Source: Candidatus Kuenenia stuttgartensis (GTDB lineage: Bacteria > Gemmatimonadota > Gemmatimonadetes > Gemmatimonadales > Gemmatimonadaceae). From it: a DNA stretch of 33,766 nt. The notes beneath the pieces are model-generated. The model was given only the letters and a program-made list of their open reading frames with translations. It ran no database searches and was not told where the DNA came from. This document shows, one piece after another, positions 23,756-32,703 of the stretch. The stretch lies in contig CALQGY020000030.1 in the NCBI GenBank assembly GCA_943330235.2, positions 1 through 33,766 of the forward strand, read 5' to 3'. Position 1 is the first letter of the stretch. Each line of letters begins with the position of its first letter. Made by a program: the position numbers and the translations under genes.

Positions 23756-24999
23756 GCGGGCATCCGCTGGCGCCCATCATCCGCATCGAGTGCGGCGTGG
23801 TAGATCCCGAGGTATTGCGCGGCCACCGCTTCCGGGCTGAATCGATGGCGCATGCGCTCGTGCGCGAGCCGTCCGCGCCTGCTGGACTCGCGCGCGTCGT
23901 GAGCCGGAATGGCGAGTGCGTTGGCGAGGGCGTCGATATCACCAGCCGGCACCAATGTTCCGCCGGCATCGACCTGAACGACGTCGGGCAGACCGCCGGA
24001 GTCGTAGGCGACGACCGGAGCGCCACAGAGCTGCGCTTCGACGGCGACGAGCCCCAGTCCCTCTTCGCGCGATGGCATCGCGACGACCGCGGCGCGCTGG
24101 TAGAGTGGCAACAGATCGGGTTGCGGCAGGGCGCCGTGCCATCGAAGCCGCGAGGCGACGCCGAGTGCGTCCGCTTGCGCTTGCAGTGCGTCCCGATCGG
24201 GGCCATCGCCTACGATGTCGAGCGCTGCGCTGTGCAACGCCGGGTGCGCCATGGCAGCCAGCAGGTCACTGATCCCCTTCTGCGCATTCAGGCGTCCGAC
24301 GAACAGCACGTCTCGCCGGGCGACGCCAGCGATCCCCGCGTCTACCGGGATCCAGAAGTGCCGAGTATCCACCGGCATTGGTGCCACACGAATGGCACGG
24401 CCCTTCGCAATGCGCTGGGCGTTGGTGGCCAGCCACGTTGAGACGGCCGTGCAGATGACAAAATCGTCCAGGACCGACCGCATCAGCGCGCGCGCGGGGA
24501 AGATCTGCTGCGCCAGGCGCACGTCGGAGCCGTGCATCGTGAGCACGCGGGCGGGGGCGCCATTGGTCGGCCCTCCGCGCGCCGGGAGTCCCTTGGGGAG
24601 CAGACTCCAGAGGGCGAGGCCGGCGGGAAACCACCAATGCGCGTGCACGACGTCGAACGGGTCGCCCGCCTGCGCGGCATTCGCGACCTGCGCGCGAACG
24701 GCCCGTCGTAACGTGCGCAGCATCCCCAGGAGGGCAAACCGCGCGCGCCACGAGCGCCGGACTTGCTCGACCATGGTTCCGGTGTAGGCCAGTGTCATGG
24801 CGGCGTCGTTGGCGTACCGGATTCTGTGAATGGGGACGCCTTCGATCGTACCAATGGCGCCGAGCCCCGGAGCGCCAGGCGCGATGATCTCCACGCGCGC
24901 GCCGGCACCTTGCAGCGCCACCGCGAGTCGCAAGATGAACGATCCCGCCGCGTCATTGGCGACGCGCGGGACGTTGTGTGTGACGAAGAGAACGCGCAC
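23752..24999 (-). CDS. Glycosyltransferase family 4
   Basis: A 415-residue GT-B-fold glycosyltransferase. The N-terminal acceptor domain starts MRVLFVTHNVPRVANDAAGSF and contains DVVHAHWWFPAGLAL. The C-terminal donor domain has VLFVGRLNAQKGISDLLAA, LDIVGDGPDRDAL and the EX7E-type motif PSREEGLGLVAVEAQLCGAP. It likely transfers an activated nucleotide sugar to a lipid-linked or LPS acceptor on the cytoplasmic face; the sugar is not predictable. GTG start, 15 bases after the GT2 gene. It belongs to the envelope-glycan part of the operon. Confidence 0.92.
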   Translation of the reverse strand: MRVLFVTHNVPRVANDAAGSFILRLAVALQGAGARVEIIAPGAPGLGAIGTIEGVPIHRIRYANDAAMTLAYTGTMVEQVRRSWRARFALLGMLRTLRRAVRAQVANAAQAGDPFDVVHAHWWFPAGLALWSLLPKGLPARGGPTNGAPARVLTMHGSDVRLAQQIFPARALMRSVLDDFVICTAVSTWLATNAQRIAKGRAIRVAPMPVDTRHFWIPVDAGIAGVARRDVLFVGRLNAQKGISDLLAAMAHPALHSAALDIVGDGPDRDALQAQADALGVASRLRWHGALPQPDLLPLYQRAAVVAMPSREEGLGLVAVEAQLCGAPVVAYDSGGLPDVVQVDAGGTLVPAGDIDALANALAIPAHDARESSRRGRLAHERMRHRFSPEAVAAQYLGIYHAALDADDGRQRMPA

Positions 25000-25014
25000 G
25001 CGAATGGCGTCGCG

Positions 25015-26088
25015 TCAGGCCGAGCCGGACGTCGCCGAGCCGGACGTCGCCGAGCCGGACGTCGCCGAGTCGGAATTCACCGACGCAGGGCGCGCCGCCA
25101 GTTCTCGGCGACGTGCATCGGCATCAAGCTCCCGCCGGAGTTCGCGCAATTCCGCACGTTGCTGCGCGATCTGCTCTCCGAGCAGGCCGGTGGCGAAGAA
25201 GATGGATCCAAGAACCAGACAAGTCTGAATCAGTGTCCAGACCCAGCGTTGTCCCTGCCCGGATGCGAGCAGCCAACCCAACGCGGAGAGTCCTGACAGG
25301 ACGCCAACGGCGAAGAGCGCCGCACCGAGCATGCCGAAGGCCAAGAGCGGCTTTTGCCCGAATCGGAGTTCGAACCACACGGCGAGCATATCGAGCACGC
25401 CCACCGGGATGCGCGAGAACCCGAATTTGGAGCGTCCGGAATGCCGTGCATAAAGGGGGACCGGCACTTCCGTGACGGTGAAGCCCTGTGCCGCGGCCAA
25501 CACGATCATGTAGCGATGGAAATCCGGGCGCATGGGGAGTGCGGCCATGATCTCGCGTCGATAGGCCTTCACGTTGTTGAGATCGCGCACCGGGATCTCG
25601 AACAGCGTACGACTGAGGCCGTTGTAGATGCGTGAGACAAAGGCCTTCTCATACTTGCCCTGCTTGAAGCCGGTCACCATGTCCGATTCGCCGGCCATGA
25701 TGGGCGCGACGAGCCGGGGGATGTCCTCGGGCTTGAACTGCAGATCGGCCGGATAAAATACGAGAATGTCGCCGCGCGCGTTCAGATAGCCGGTGCGCAG
25801 CGCTTCGGCGATGCCGCGCTGCGTACGATGGCGCACGGGACGCAGAAACGGGTACTGCGGCATGAGCGATTGCAGCAGCGCCCAACTCTCGTCGCGCGAG
25901 CCGTCATCGATGACGATGACTTCATATCGCTCAGTCTGTACGGCGAAGGTCTCTCGGCACAGCTCCAAAAAGAGCGCGAGATTGCCGGCTTCATCCTTCG
26001 CCGGGACGAGGACACTGACATCGATGACAGCGGTTGGCGCGGCAGCGGCCTCGCGCGCCGAAACGGCGCCGGAAACAGGAGCGGTCAC
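25015..26088 (-). CDS. GT2 glycosyltransferase with C-terminal membrane helices
   Basis: A 357-residue family 2 glycosyltransferase. VSVLVPAKDEAGNL (residues 24-37) and VIVIDDGSRDESW (57-69) form the nucleotide-sugar site. The usual DxD position reads FYPADLQFKPED, so the first Asp of a canonical DxDLQ is replaced and only one Asp remains there. GFKQGKYEK and a GRSKFGF block follow. Two membrane helices (about 265-290 and 300-325) and a short coiled-coil (QIAQQRAELRELRREL) precede a repetitive Ser/Ala/Thr/Gly tail. The layout resembles bactoprenol-phosphate sugar transferases (GtrB/ArnC-like). The GTG at 26088 follows the rpoN stop by 13 bases; translation further upstream would run inside rpoN. 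Confidence 0.87.
   Translation of the reverse strand: MTAPVSGAVSAREAAAAPTAVIDVSVLVPAKDEAGNLALFLELCRETFAVQTERYEVIVIDDGSRDESWALLQSLMPQYPFLRPVRHRTQRGIAEALRTGYLNARGDILVFYPADLQFKPEDIPRLVAPIMAGESDMVTGFKQGKYEKAFVSRIYNGLSRTLFEIPVRDLNNVKAYRREIMAALPMRPDFHRYMIVLAAAQGFTVTEVPVPLYARHSGRSKFGFSRIPVGVLDMLAVWFELRFGQKPLLAFGMLGAALFAVGVLSGLSALGWLLASGQGQRWVWTLIQTCLVLGSIFFATGLLGEQIAQQRAELRELRRELDADARRRELAARPASVNSDSATSGSATSGSATSGSA
25021..25065. repeat. Three tandem 15-bp repeats at the GT2 C-terminus
   Basis: CGAGCCGGACGTCGC occurs three times exactly, followed by a partial fourth copy with changes. On the - strand it encodes repeated Ser-Ala-Thr-Ser-Gly up to the stop. Copy number changes would lengthen or shorten the tail in frame. 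Confidence 0.95.
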
Positions 26089-26101
26089 AGGTCGTCCCGG
26101 G

Positions 26102-27604
26102 TCAGACGCGCTTGCGCATGCGCGCCGGCAGCACGCCGAGTTGGTCGCGATACTTGGCGACCGTCCGACGTGCGATCTGGACGCCGGTCTGCTGGAGGAT
26201 TTCCACGATCGCCTGATCGGTAAGCGGGTTTTTCGTGTCTTCGCCGGCGACCAGCTTCTCGATCTGGTCCTTGATGCCGCGGGCAGAGACATCATCGCCA
26301 TCGGAAGTCGAGAGCGCGGACGAGAAGAAAAATTTCAGCGGTAGGACACCGCGTGGCGTTTGGACGAACTTCTCGTTGGTGACACGACTGACGGTGGATT
26401 CGTGCATGCCCACCGATTCCGCGACTTCGCGCAGGGTGAGAGGCTTGAGGCCCTGCACGCCGCGCTCGAAGAAGTCGCGCTGCCGGTCGACGATGTAGTG
26501 CATGACTTTGAGCATCGTCTGGCGGCGCTGCTCGATGGCTTGGATCATCCAGTTCGCCGAGTTCAGCTTGCTCGCGATAAAGTCTTTGCTCTCGGTGTCG
26601 AACTGCTTTTTGTCGCGGGCGATGTCCTGATAGGCGCGCGACAGTTTGAGCCGCGGGAGGTTGCCGTCGTTCAGGAAGATGTGATAGACGCCGTCGATCT
26701 TCTCGACCACGAGATCGGGGATGATGTAGTTGTCATCGCCTGAGCTGAATCTGAGACCCGGTTTCGGATCAAGCTTTGCGACGGCATCGGCGGCGCCCTG
26801 CACGTCTTGGGCACTGAGGCCAAAGCGCTTCGAGAGCTCGCTCCAGCGGTGGCCGATCAGCTCTTCGAAGGCTTCATCCACGAGCCGATAGGCCAGTGTG
26901 CCGGCATGTCCATCGGCCCGGAGCTGCAGCAGCAGGCATTCGCGGAGATCGCGCGCGCCGACGCCCGGCGGATCGAGATCCTGAATGATGCGCAGCATCT
27001 CCTGCACTTCGACATCAGTGAACGGCGCGACGTCGTGCTCGCGCTCCTCGGCTTCACGGACGATGACGTCGTTGGCGCCGTCGCGGATCTCCGCCAGGGT
27101 GCAGGCGAGGTAGCCGTCGTCTGACAGGTTGCCGACGAATTCATCGGCGAGGAACGCTTGCCTAGGCGACAGGTCGATCATCGCCAACTGCTCGGTCAGA
27201 TGGTCGCTGAGATGGCGCGTCTCCACCATGACCGGTTCGTACCACTCGCGCTGCTCGTGCTCCTCGCGCTGGCCACCGGTTTCGAAGCCGTCGAGGAGTA
27301 CCGCCTCCCAGTCGACCTCGTCGTCGCCGGTCTTCTCCGGTTCGGACTCGGGAGCCACTTCCGGCTCGGAGAGATCGGTCGCTTCCGTGCGCTCGTCGCC
27401 GTCGACGTCCGTATCGGAGTCTGAATCGCCGTCTTCATCCTCAGGCTCAACCAGTTCCAGGAACGGGTTCGTCAAGAGTTCCTGCTTCAAGTGCTGCTGC
27501 AGGTCGAGTAACGGCATGTAGAGCAGATCCATCGCCTGATACAGGCGTGGATTGATCTTGAGCTCCTGACGGAGTCCCTGACTTTGCTGAAGACCTGGTC
27601 TCAT
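26102..27604 (-). CDS. rpoN: RNA polymerase sigma-54 factor
   Basis: A 500-residue sigma-54. Region I is the Gln/Leu-rich N-terminus ([35 protein letters not shown]). Region II is a strongly acidic linker (residues 53-98, many Asp and Glu). Region III carries the core-binding domain, then the HTH ([23 protein letters not shown], with [13 protein letters not shown]), and the RpoN box [14 protein letters not shown] lies near the C-terminus. Sigma-54 directs transcription from -24/-12 promoters and needs AAA+ activators, none of which is in this window. Start overlaps lptB by four bases (ATGA). The lptB-rpoN adjacency is conserved in many Gram-negative bacteria. Confidence 0.98.
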   Translation of the reverse strand: MRPGLQQSQGLRQELKINPRLYQAMDLLYMPLLDLQQHLKQELLTNPFLELVEPEDEDGDSDSDTDVDGDERTEATDLSEPEVAPESEPEKTGDDEVDWEAVLLDGFETGGQREEHEQREWYEPVMVETRHLSDHLTEQLAMIDLSPRQAFLADEFVGNLSDDGYLACTLAEIRDGANDVIVREAEEREHDVAPFTDVEVQEMLRIIQDLDPPGVGARDLRECLLLQLRADGHAGTLAYRLVDEAFEELIGHRWSELSKRFGLSAQDVQGAADAVAKLDPKPGLRFSSGDDNYIIPDLVVEKIDGVYHIFLNDGNLPRLKLSRAYQDIARDKKQFDTESKDFIASKLNSANWMIQAIEQRRQTMLKVMHYIVDRQRDFFERGVQGLKPLTLREVAESVGMHESTVSRVTNEKFVQTPRGVLPLKFFFSSALSTSDGDDVSARGIKDQIEKLVAGEDTKNPLTDQAIVEILQQTGVQIARRTVAKYRDQLGVLPARMRKRV

Positions 27605-28845
27605 CGGCTCAGCACCCCCTCATCAGCGTCGGCGAAGCGCGCGCGCAGGCGTGCGGTCAGCGTCGGCCCGAGATAGATCTCCGCCACGGTATCGTCGAAG
27701 ACGAGTTCGCGGACCGTCCCGGAAACCTTTACTTGTCCTTCAAACATGATGTACGCGCGATCGACGATGTCCAACGTCTGTTCGACATTGTGATCGGAGA
27801 TCAGCACGCCGATCCCACGATAGCGCAGATTCGCGACGATGGTCTGGATGTCGTGCACCGCGATTGGATCGACGCCCGCGAAGGGCTCGTCGAGCATCAT
27901 GAACTTGGGCTGGGTGACCAAGGCGCGGGTGATCTCCAAGCGCCGCCGCTCACCACCCGACAGCTGATAGGCCTTGCTGTGCCGGAGATGCTTGATATCC
28001 AGCTCATCGAGCAGGGTCTCCAGACGCGCCTTGCGGTCGGCCGAGGAGAGCGGCAGCGTTTCTAGAATCGCGAGGATGTTCTGTTCAACCGTCAGCTTGC
28101 GAAAGATCGACGGTTCCTGCGAGAGGTAGCCAATGCCCTGTCGCGCACGCTGATACATCGGCATGCCCGTGATGTTCTTGCCTTCGAGGGTGATCTCGCC
28201 GGCCTGCGGGGCAATCAATCCGACGAGCATGTAGAAGGTCGTGGTTTTGCCGGCGCCGTTGGGCCCGAGCAATCCGACGATCTCGCCCTGCGCGACGCGG
28301 AGGGCGACGTCGTTCACCACCCGACGGCCGCGATACACCTTCACCAAGCCTTCGGCGGCCAGCACGGACGGGGTCGCCGACACGGCCGAGACGTAGGGCG
28401 GCGTCAACCACTTGGTGGACTGATGTTCGCCGGTGTCGCGCAACTGCTGCCCGACCTCCGATTTTCTGGCGGAGATTTCGGCCCAGAGCAGCGAGGCCAC
28501 GCTCACCTGCGCCTCGGGATTGGATAGTCCACCGATGGGTAGCACGACGACGCGCTCCGTGGCCAGCCGCGGCAACAGGGATCCCATGAGGTAGTTTCGG
28601 ACCGCCTCGATGGTCAGCCTGCTGGCCTCCTCATCCCGGCTGCGTCCCTCGCGCTCCAGCACGTCGAGCAGCGCGTCGCGGAACCGCGAGGTGACACCGT
28701 GCAGAGGTGCAGCCCCCGACACGTCGGCGACTTCGATCAGGGCGCCCAGCGCGAGCGCCAAGTTCCGATCGCGCTCGGCCAGCCGCGCGAACACCGCCGA
28801 TGCGGGATCGGGCAGCGTGGACTCAGAGTGAGCTTGCTCAGTCAT
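27601..28845 (-). CDS. lptB: LPS export ATPase LptB with long N-terminal extension
   Basis: A 414-residue protein whose last 250 residues are a complete LptB ABC ATPase: Walker [11 protein letters not shown] (194-203), Q-loop [17 protein letters not shown], signature [15 protein letters not shown] (295-309), Walker [13 protein letters not shown] and the ISDHNV switch His. LptB drives LPS extraction by LptFG at the inner membrane. E. coli LptB is only 241 residues; here about 160 residues precede it, without a recognisable domain, signal or membrane segment. There is no stop codon between the parts, and the ATG at 28845 overlaps the lptA stop as ATGA, supporting a true fusion. In-frame GTGs near 28383 and 28365 could give a stand-alone LptB, but lack a ribosome binding site. 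Confidence 0.93.
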   Translation of the reverse strand: MTEQAHSESTLPDPASAVFARLAERDRNLALALGALIEVADVSGAAPLHGVTSRFRDALLDVLEREGRSRDEEASRLTIEAVRNYLMGSLLPRLATERVVVLPIGGLSNPEAQVSVASLLWAEISARKSEVGQQLRDTGEHQSTKWLTPPYVSAVSATPSVLAAEGLVKVYRGRRVVNDVALRVAQGEIVGLLGPNGAGKTTTFYMLVGLIAPQAGEITLEGKNITGMPMYQRARQGIGYLSQEPSIFRKLTVEQNILAILETLPLSSADRKARLETLLDELDIKHLRHSKAYQLSGGERRRLEITRALVTQPKFMMLDEPFAGVDPIAVHDIQTIVANLRYRGIGVLISDHNVEQTLDIVDRAYIMFEGQVKVSGTVRELVFDDTVAEIYLGPTLTARLRARFADADEGVLSR

Positions 28846-30494
28846 GATCGGCGACGCACGTCAGGGATATCCAGTGGACTGCTCAGTGGCAATTCGGCGG
28901 GTGGCCGAGGGCTACTCGGCGTCGGCGGGACCTTTCGACGGGCGGCCGCCCCGGGTTTGGCCTTGGTGCTGTCGGATAGACTGTCGACGGCCGGTTCTTG
29001 ATACAGTCCCGTGGCGGCGGAATCTACCGTGACCAGACGGACTTGACCGCTATCGAACAGGACGTGGATGATTTTGCCACGCACGTAGTTCAGCGACGCC
29101 GGGAAGGTTGGTCCCTGCTTGGAGGCGATCTGGAAGAGCGAACTCGCGCTCCCGACGGCGTGAACCTCCTTCATTTCCGTGCGCTGGGTGGTGTCACCCG
29201 CGACTTGGGTTGAGTCGAACCAGGCCGTGATCGTGTCACCTCGCAGGAGGTCCCGATCATCGGACTTGATCTGGAGCGTATCAGGTGTCCCGGTGGCGAC
29301 CGCGGACCCAATGGCCCGCACTTCTCGCACCTTCTGGTCCGGCATCCGAATGACGAGGGAATCTGCGACCAATAATTGAGACGCGGTGGTCGCTTTGGCC
29401 CGCCCCTTTCCGGAGGCGTAGGCCCGATCGAGTTCCTGATCAGTGAAGCGGAGATCGATGCGCTCGGCCTGCATCACGACGTCGTTACTTGACGCATTAC
29501 CGTTATGCAGTGCCACGACGCGCTCGACCTTCCGGTCCTTGCTGAAAATATCGACGGTGTCGCCGAAGAGACGGAACGGCTTGTCCTTCTCGCGATTGGC
29601 AATACTGGCGCCACGAATTAAGCGCGCCCGCTCGGTGATCTTGTCGAAGCTGGCCGAGTCAGATTCGCCGTGCAGCGCAGCGCGATCGATTTGCACATCG
29701 CCCCAGGCAAATAAGAGAGTGTCGGCTTCGTCGACCATGGTGTTGGCGACGACGGTCACCGGCGGCCCTGGCTTTCCCGTGCTGTCCTTCTCGAACATCT
29801 GCAACGTCGGGCGATTGGGCGCGATTAGACGCGACGACGGCCGCGAGCCGGCGAGCGGTCGCAGATATTCGATGCTCTTACCGCGAAACGTGCTGCCGGA
29901 ACTCAACTGCGTCGCGACGACATTGCCGTCGGCGAAGAGTCGTTCTTCCTTCGTGAAGTACGTCGCGTGCTGCGCCTCAACGCGCATGCGCTTGGGCTCG
30001 AGATAACTGACATTGCCGAAGAGGTTGAGCACGCCGGATGATTCGTAGTGCTCCGCGCTATCCGCCTTGATCTCGTTCTTGTCGCCCTGGCAGTGCCCGA
30101 CGAAGCCGCCACCGATAAACGTCAGCCCCGAACTGTCCTGCAGGCGCTGGTACCGCAATCGCGTTTCCGGCGGGGACTCGCTGAAGTCCAAGACGCACTG
30201 CTTGGCGGGCGTCGCGGCCTTCTTCGCGCCCTTTTTGGCGAGGCTGTCCTTCTTCGCGACGGCGAGCTTCGCGCTGTCCCGGGCGGCGATCGTGTCCCGG
30301 CCCGCCTTGGCGGCGCTATCGGGCGCGGTACTATCGCGTGCTGCAGTCGGCGTGGACGTGGGCGTGGCGGCGGCCGCCGCGCTATCCGACCGAGACGGCG
30401 CGCGCGCGGGCTTGGGCCCACGGCCGCGACCGAAGCAGCCGGCCAGCACGGTTGGCACCACCACCCACAGGAGTCGCCAGCGGAGGCTCTTCAT
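28842..30494 (-). CDS. lptA: LptA/OstA-family LPS transport lipoprotein
   Basis: A 550-residue protein with a lipoprotein signal: [20 protein letters not shown], lipobox LAGC with Cys20 and Phe at +2, predicting an outer-membrane or at least lipid-anchored location. A low-complexity Ala/Ser/Lys spacer (about 25-98) follows. The rest is a long run of OstA-type beta repeats, such as [30 protein letters not shown] and [25 protein letters not shown]. coli LptA is a soluble protein of 185 residues, so this form is about three times longer and membrane-tethered. Its place between lptC and lptB makes the bridge role in LPS transport very likely. Confidence 0.87.
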   Translation of the reverse strand: MKSLRWRLLWVVVPTVLAGCFGRGRGPKPARAPSRSDSAAAAATPTSTPTAARDSTAPDSAAKAGRDTIAARDSAKLAVAKKDSLAKKGAKKAATPAKQCVLDFSESPPETRLRYQRLQDSSGLTFIGGGFVGHCQGDKNEIKADSAEHYESSGVLNLFGNVSYLEPKRMRVEAQHATYFTKEERLFADGNVVATQLSSGSTFRGKSIEYLRPLAGSRPSSRLIAPNRPTLQMFEKDSTGKPGPPVTVVANTMVDEADTLLFAWGDVQIDRAALHGESDSASFDKITERARLIRGASIANREKDKPFRLFGDTVDIFSKDRKVERVVALHNGNASSNDVVMQAERIDLRFTDQELDRAYASGKGRAKATTASQLLVADSLVIRMPDQKVREVRAIGSAVATGTPDTLQIKSDDRDLLRGDTITAWFDSTQVAGDTTQRTEMKEVHAVGSASSLFQIASKQGPTFPASLNYVRGKIIHVLFDSGQVRLVTVDSAATGLYQEPAVDSLSDSTKAKPGAAARRKVPPTPSSPRPPAELPLSSPLDIPDVRRRS

Positions 30495-30500
30495 GACGGG

Positions 30501-31100
30501 CTACTTCCGCGGGATTTGCACAGGCGCGACGCCCTTGCAGGCGCGCAGGCAGCGAAAGTTGGTCAATCGCGGGTCGGACTCGAATCCGATGCCGCTCAGT
30601 TGACGCTTCGGCTCATTGAGGACGAACGCGCTGTCGGTGAAGACCTGGTTTCGCGCTTGATCATACACCAATTGCTGCGAGGACAGTTGCTTGCCGTCGT
30701 CTCGGGTGACGACGACATCACCACTGGCCTCGAGTCGCGCCAAGCGTGTGTTGTACACGCCGCGTTTTGAGGTCATCACGCCGTCCTTGATCCCCTGCGA
30801 CGTGTAGAACGTCACGTTGACCCGTCGCAGTTCGAGACGCGTGCCATCGTCGTACACAAACGCGGTGTCGCTGAGCAGCAGTCCTTTGGCGACGCTCTGG
30901 TCGGTGAGGACGGTGCGCAAGCCGAAGATCACCTGGTCGGCGGAGTCGGGGATGGCCGACGTCTTCGCGACGGCACGCTTCACCGCAGCCTTTTTCGCCG
31001 GGCACTTCGCCGCGCCGACGACAAAAAGCCCCACGGCGACGCCCAGAGCGGCGCGGACCGTGCGGCCCCACGACGTACGACGACGTGCGCGGCGGGTCAT
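30501..31100 (-). CDS. lptC: LPS export protein LptC
   Basis: A 199-residue protein with one N-terminal hydrophobic segment (VRAALGVAVGLFVVGAA) preceded by an Arg-rich start, then an LptC/OstA-like beta-jellyroll. The pattern LLLSDTAFVYDDGTRLELRRVNVTFYTSQG, then GVMTSKRGVYNTRLARLEASGDVVVTRDDGK, matches the typical LptC string of T-x-A-x-x-D and G-x-V strands. LptC is the inner-membrane-anchored dock that passes LPS from LptB2FG to LptA. The segment lacks a proper lipobox before Cys33, so it is read as a membrane anchor. ATG overlaps the kdsD stop by four bases; lptA follows after six bases. Confidence 0.88.
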   Translation of the reverse strand: MTRRARRRTSWGRTVRAALGVAVGLFVVGAAKCPAKKAAVKRAVAKTSAIPDSADQVIFGLRTVLTDQSVAKGLLLSDTAFVYDDGTRLELRRVNVTFYTSQGIKDGVMTSKRGVYNTRLARLEASGDVVVTRDDGKQLSSQQLVYDQARNQVFTDSAFVLNEPKRQLSGIGFESDPRLTNFRCLRACKGVAPVQIPRK

Positions 31101-32062
31101 GCGGCGCCCGCGCGCAGCAGATCGTGGAGATGCACGACGCCCACTAGCTCATGCGACTCGTTGATGACCGGCATTGCCATAATGCCGTGCGTTTCCATGC
31201 GATGCACGACGGCACTCCCCAATTCATGATCATGCGCCAAGCGTGGCGTGGTGCTCATCACCTGTTCCACCGGCACGCTCAAGACCTCCTGCTCCCGCTC
31301 CAGCAGTCGCGTGAGATCGCCTGCCGTGACGACCCCGGTGACGCGGGACTGTTCCACAACGATGGCGAGTCCGCGGCGTTCCGCCAGCAACACCACCGCT
31401 TCCCGCATCGTGGCGGCACGTGTCAGGATGGGCAGCCGCTCGGTCTCCATCACATCGCGGACGCGCGTGAGGAGCCGGCGGCCCAACGCGCCGCCCGGAT
31501 GCAGGCGCGCAAAATCTTCCTTCTGAAATCCCTTTTCCTGCAGCAGTGCCACCGCCAGTGCGTCACCGAGGGCCAGCGTAACGGTCGTGCTGGTGGTGGG
31601 CGCCAGGTCATGCGGACAGGCCTCTTCCCGCACACCGAGATCAAGGGTGACCTCGGCGGCGCGTCCAAGCCTCGACGACGGTTCGGAGGTCATGGCGATC
31701 ATGTGCACGCCGATTCGGGCGAGCGCGTCGATGAGCCCGAGCAGTTCGTCGCTCTCGCCACTCTTGGAGATGAGGATCGCCACGTCATCGGTGCCGACGA
31801 TGCCGAGATCGCCGTGCACGCTCTCCACGGGGTGGAGGAACATGGCGGGCGTGCCGGTGGAGGTGAACGTCGCCGCCATCTTCCGGCCTACGAGTCCCGA
31901 CTTCCCGACGCCCGCGACGATGATGCGACCGCGGCACGCCGCGAGCAGACGCACGGCGTTGACGAAGGCCGAATCAAGGTTTGCGCGCGACGCCATCAAC
32001 GCCGTCGCCTCAAGTTCCAGCACGCGCTGCCCGCGCGCGATAATCTCGGCTTCGGGCGTCAT
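31097..32062 (-). CDS. kdsD: D-arabinose-5-phosphate isomerase (KdsD/KpsF)
   Basis: A 321-residue protein with an N-terminal SIS sugar-isomerase domain (IIVAGVGKSGLVGRKMAATF near residues 47-66, HPVESVHGDLG, ISKSGESDELL) and two CBS domains. The first CBS is at about 205-260 (VRDVMETERLPILTRAATM) and the second at 265-321 (VEQVMSTTPRLAHDHELG). It converts ribulose-5-phosphate to arabinose-5-phosphate, the first step to Kdo. The ATG at 32062 is chosen because it overlaps the kdsC stop (ATGA) and gives the normal N-terminus; a longer frame upstream lies in kdsC. The gene could equally be called kpsF by homology. Confidence 0.96.
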   Translation of the reverse strand: MTPEAEIIARGQRVLELEATALMASRANLDSAFVNAVRLLAACRGRIIVAGVGKSGLVGRKMAATFTSTGTPAMFLHPVESVHGDLGIVGTDDVAILISKSGESDELLGLIDALARIGVHMIAMTSEPSSRLGRAAEVTLDLGVREEACPHDLAPTTSTTVTLALGDALAVALLQEKGFQKEDFARLHPGGALGRRLLTRVRDVMETERLPILTRAATMREAVVLLAERRGLAIVVEQSRVTGVVTAGDLTRLLEREQEVLSVPVEQVMSTTPRLAHDHELGSAVVHRMETHGIMAMPVINESHELVGVVHLHDLLRAGAA

Positions 32063-32703
32063 GACGGGGTCTCCGCAGGGTCCGCGACATCGTGACTTCG
32101 TTCGGCGACATACGCTTCGACGAGATCGATCCATTCACCGCGTGCGCTCAGGAGCGCCTCGGCGAATTCCCGGACCGCGCCAAACCCGCCACGCGCGGCT
32201 AATTGCAACACCGCCGTGCGACGCACCTCGGCGACCGCATTGCCGACCGCAACGGGCAGTCCCACGGCGCGGAGCACCGCCAAGTCCGGGAGGTCGTCAC
32301 CAACAAACGCACACTCGTCGAGCGAGCAGCCCATGTCAGCGAGTACGCGACGCAGTGCCGGCAGCTTGCGCGCGTGTGGGTCTTGAACGACCGCCGTAAT
32401 GCCGAGCTCTTTCGCCCGAATGGCGACACTGTCGGAGACGCGACCGGTGATGATTACGAGCTGAATTCCAGCCTTCCGCAGCAGTTGAATCCCGAGGCCG
32501 TCCTGAATGTCATAGCGCTTGAGCTCAAACGGCGTGGCGGGTTCGACCGCCGAACGCGTGGCGCCGATGTACACGCCGCCATCGGTGAGGACGCCGTCCA
32601 CATCGAGACCGACCACGCGAATGCGCCGCGCGAGATCCGGCGCGATGCGCGGGGCCGTGACCGTCAGCGGTGGCAACGTGTCATCCATGCTGGCGTTGCT
32701 CAC
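32059..32703 (-). CDS. kdsC: 3-deoxy-D-manno-octulosonate-8-phosphate phosphatase KdsC
   Basis: A 214-residue HAD-superfamily phosphatase of the cap-less C0 type. It shows VVGLDVDGVLTDGGVYIG with nucleophile Asp34 and general-acid Asp36, FELKRYDIQDGLGIQLLRKAG, IITGRVSDSVAIRAKELG, and FVGDDLPDLAVL with the metal Asp pair. It removes phosphate from Kdo-8-phosphate made by KdsA next door. The GTG at 32703 overlaps the kdsA stop (GTGA) and gives about 28 poorly conserved residues first; ATG 32688 would shorten this by five. The three kds genes are fully overlapped, so Kdo is made as one unit. Confidence 0.95.
   Translation of the reverse strand: MSNASMDDTLPPLTVTAPRIAPDLARRIRVVGLDVDGVLTDGGVYIGATRSAVEPATPFELKRYDIQDGLGIQLLRKAGIQLVIITGRVSDSVAIRAKELGITAVVQDPHARKLPALRRVLADMGCSLDECAFVGDDLPDLAVLRAVGLPVAVGNAVAEVRRTAVLQLAARGGFGAVREFAEALLSARGEWIDLVEAYVAERSHDVADPAETPS

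Noticed and set aside
31151-32095. Long + strand open frame opposite kdsD
   Set aside because: It is a mirror of a well-supported SIS/CBS gene on the - strand. Its product is low in recognisable motifs and rich in His and Arg, as expected from the antisense of GC-rich code.
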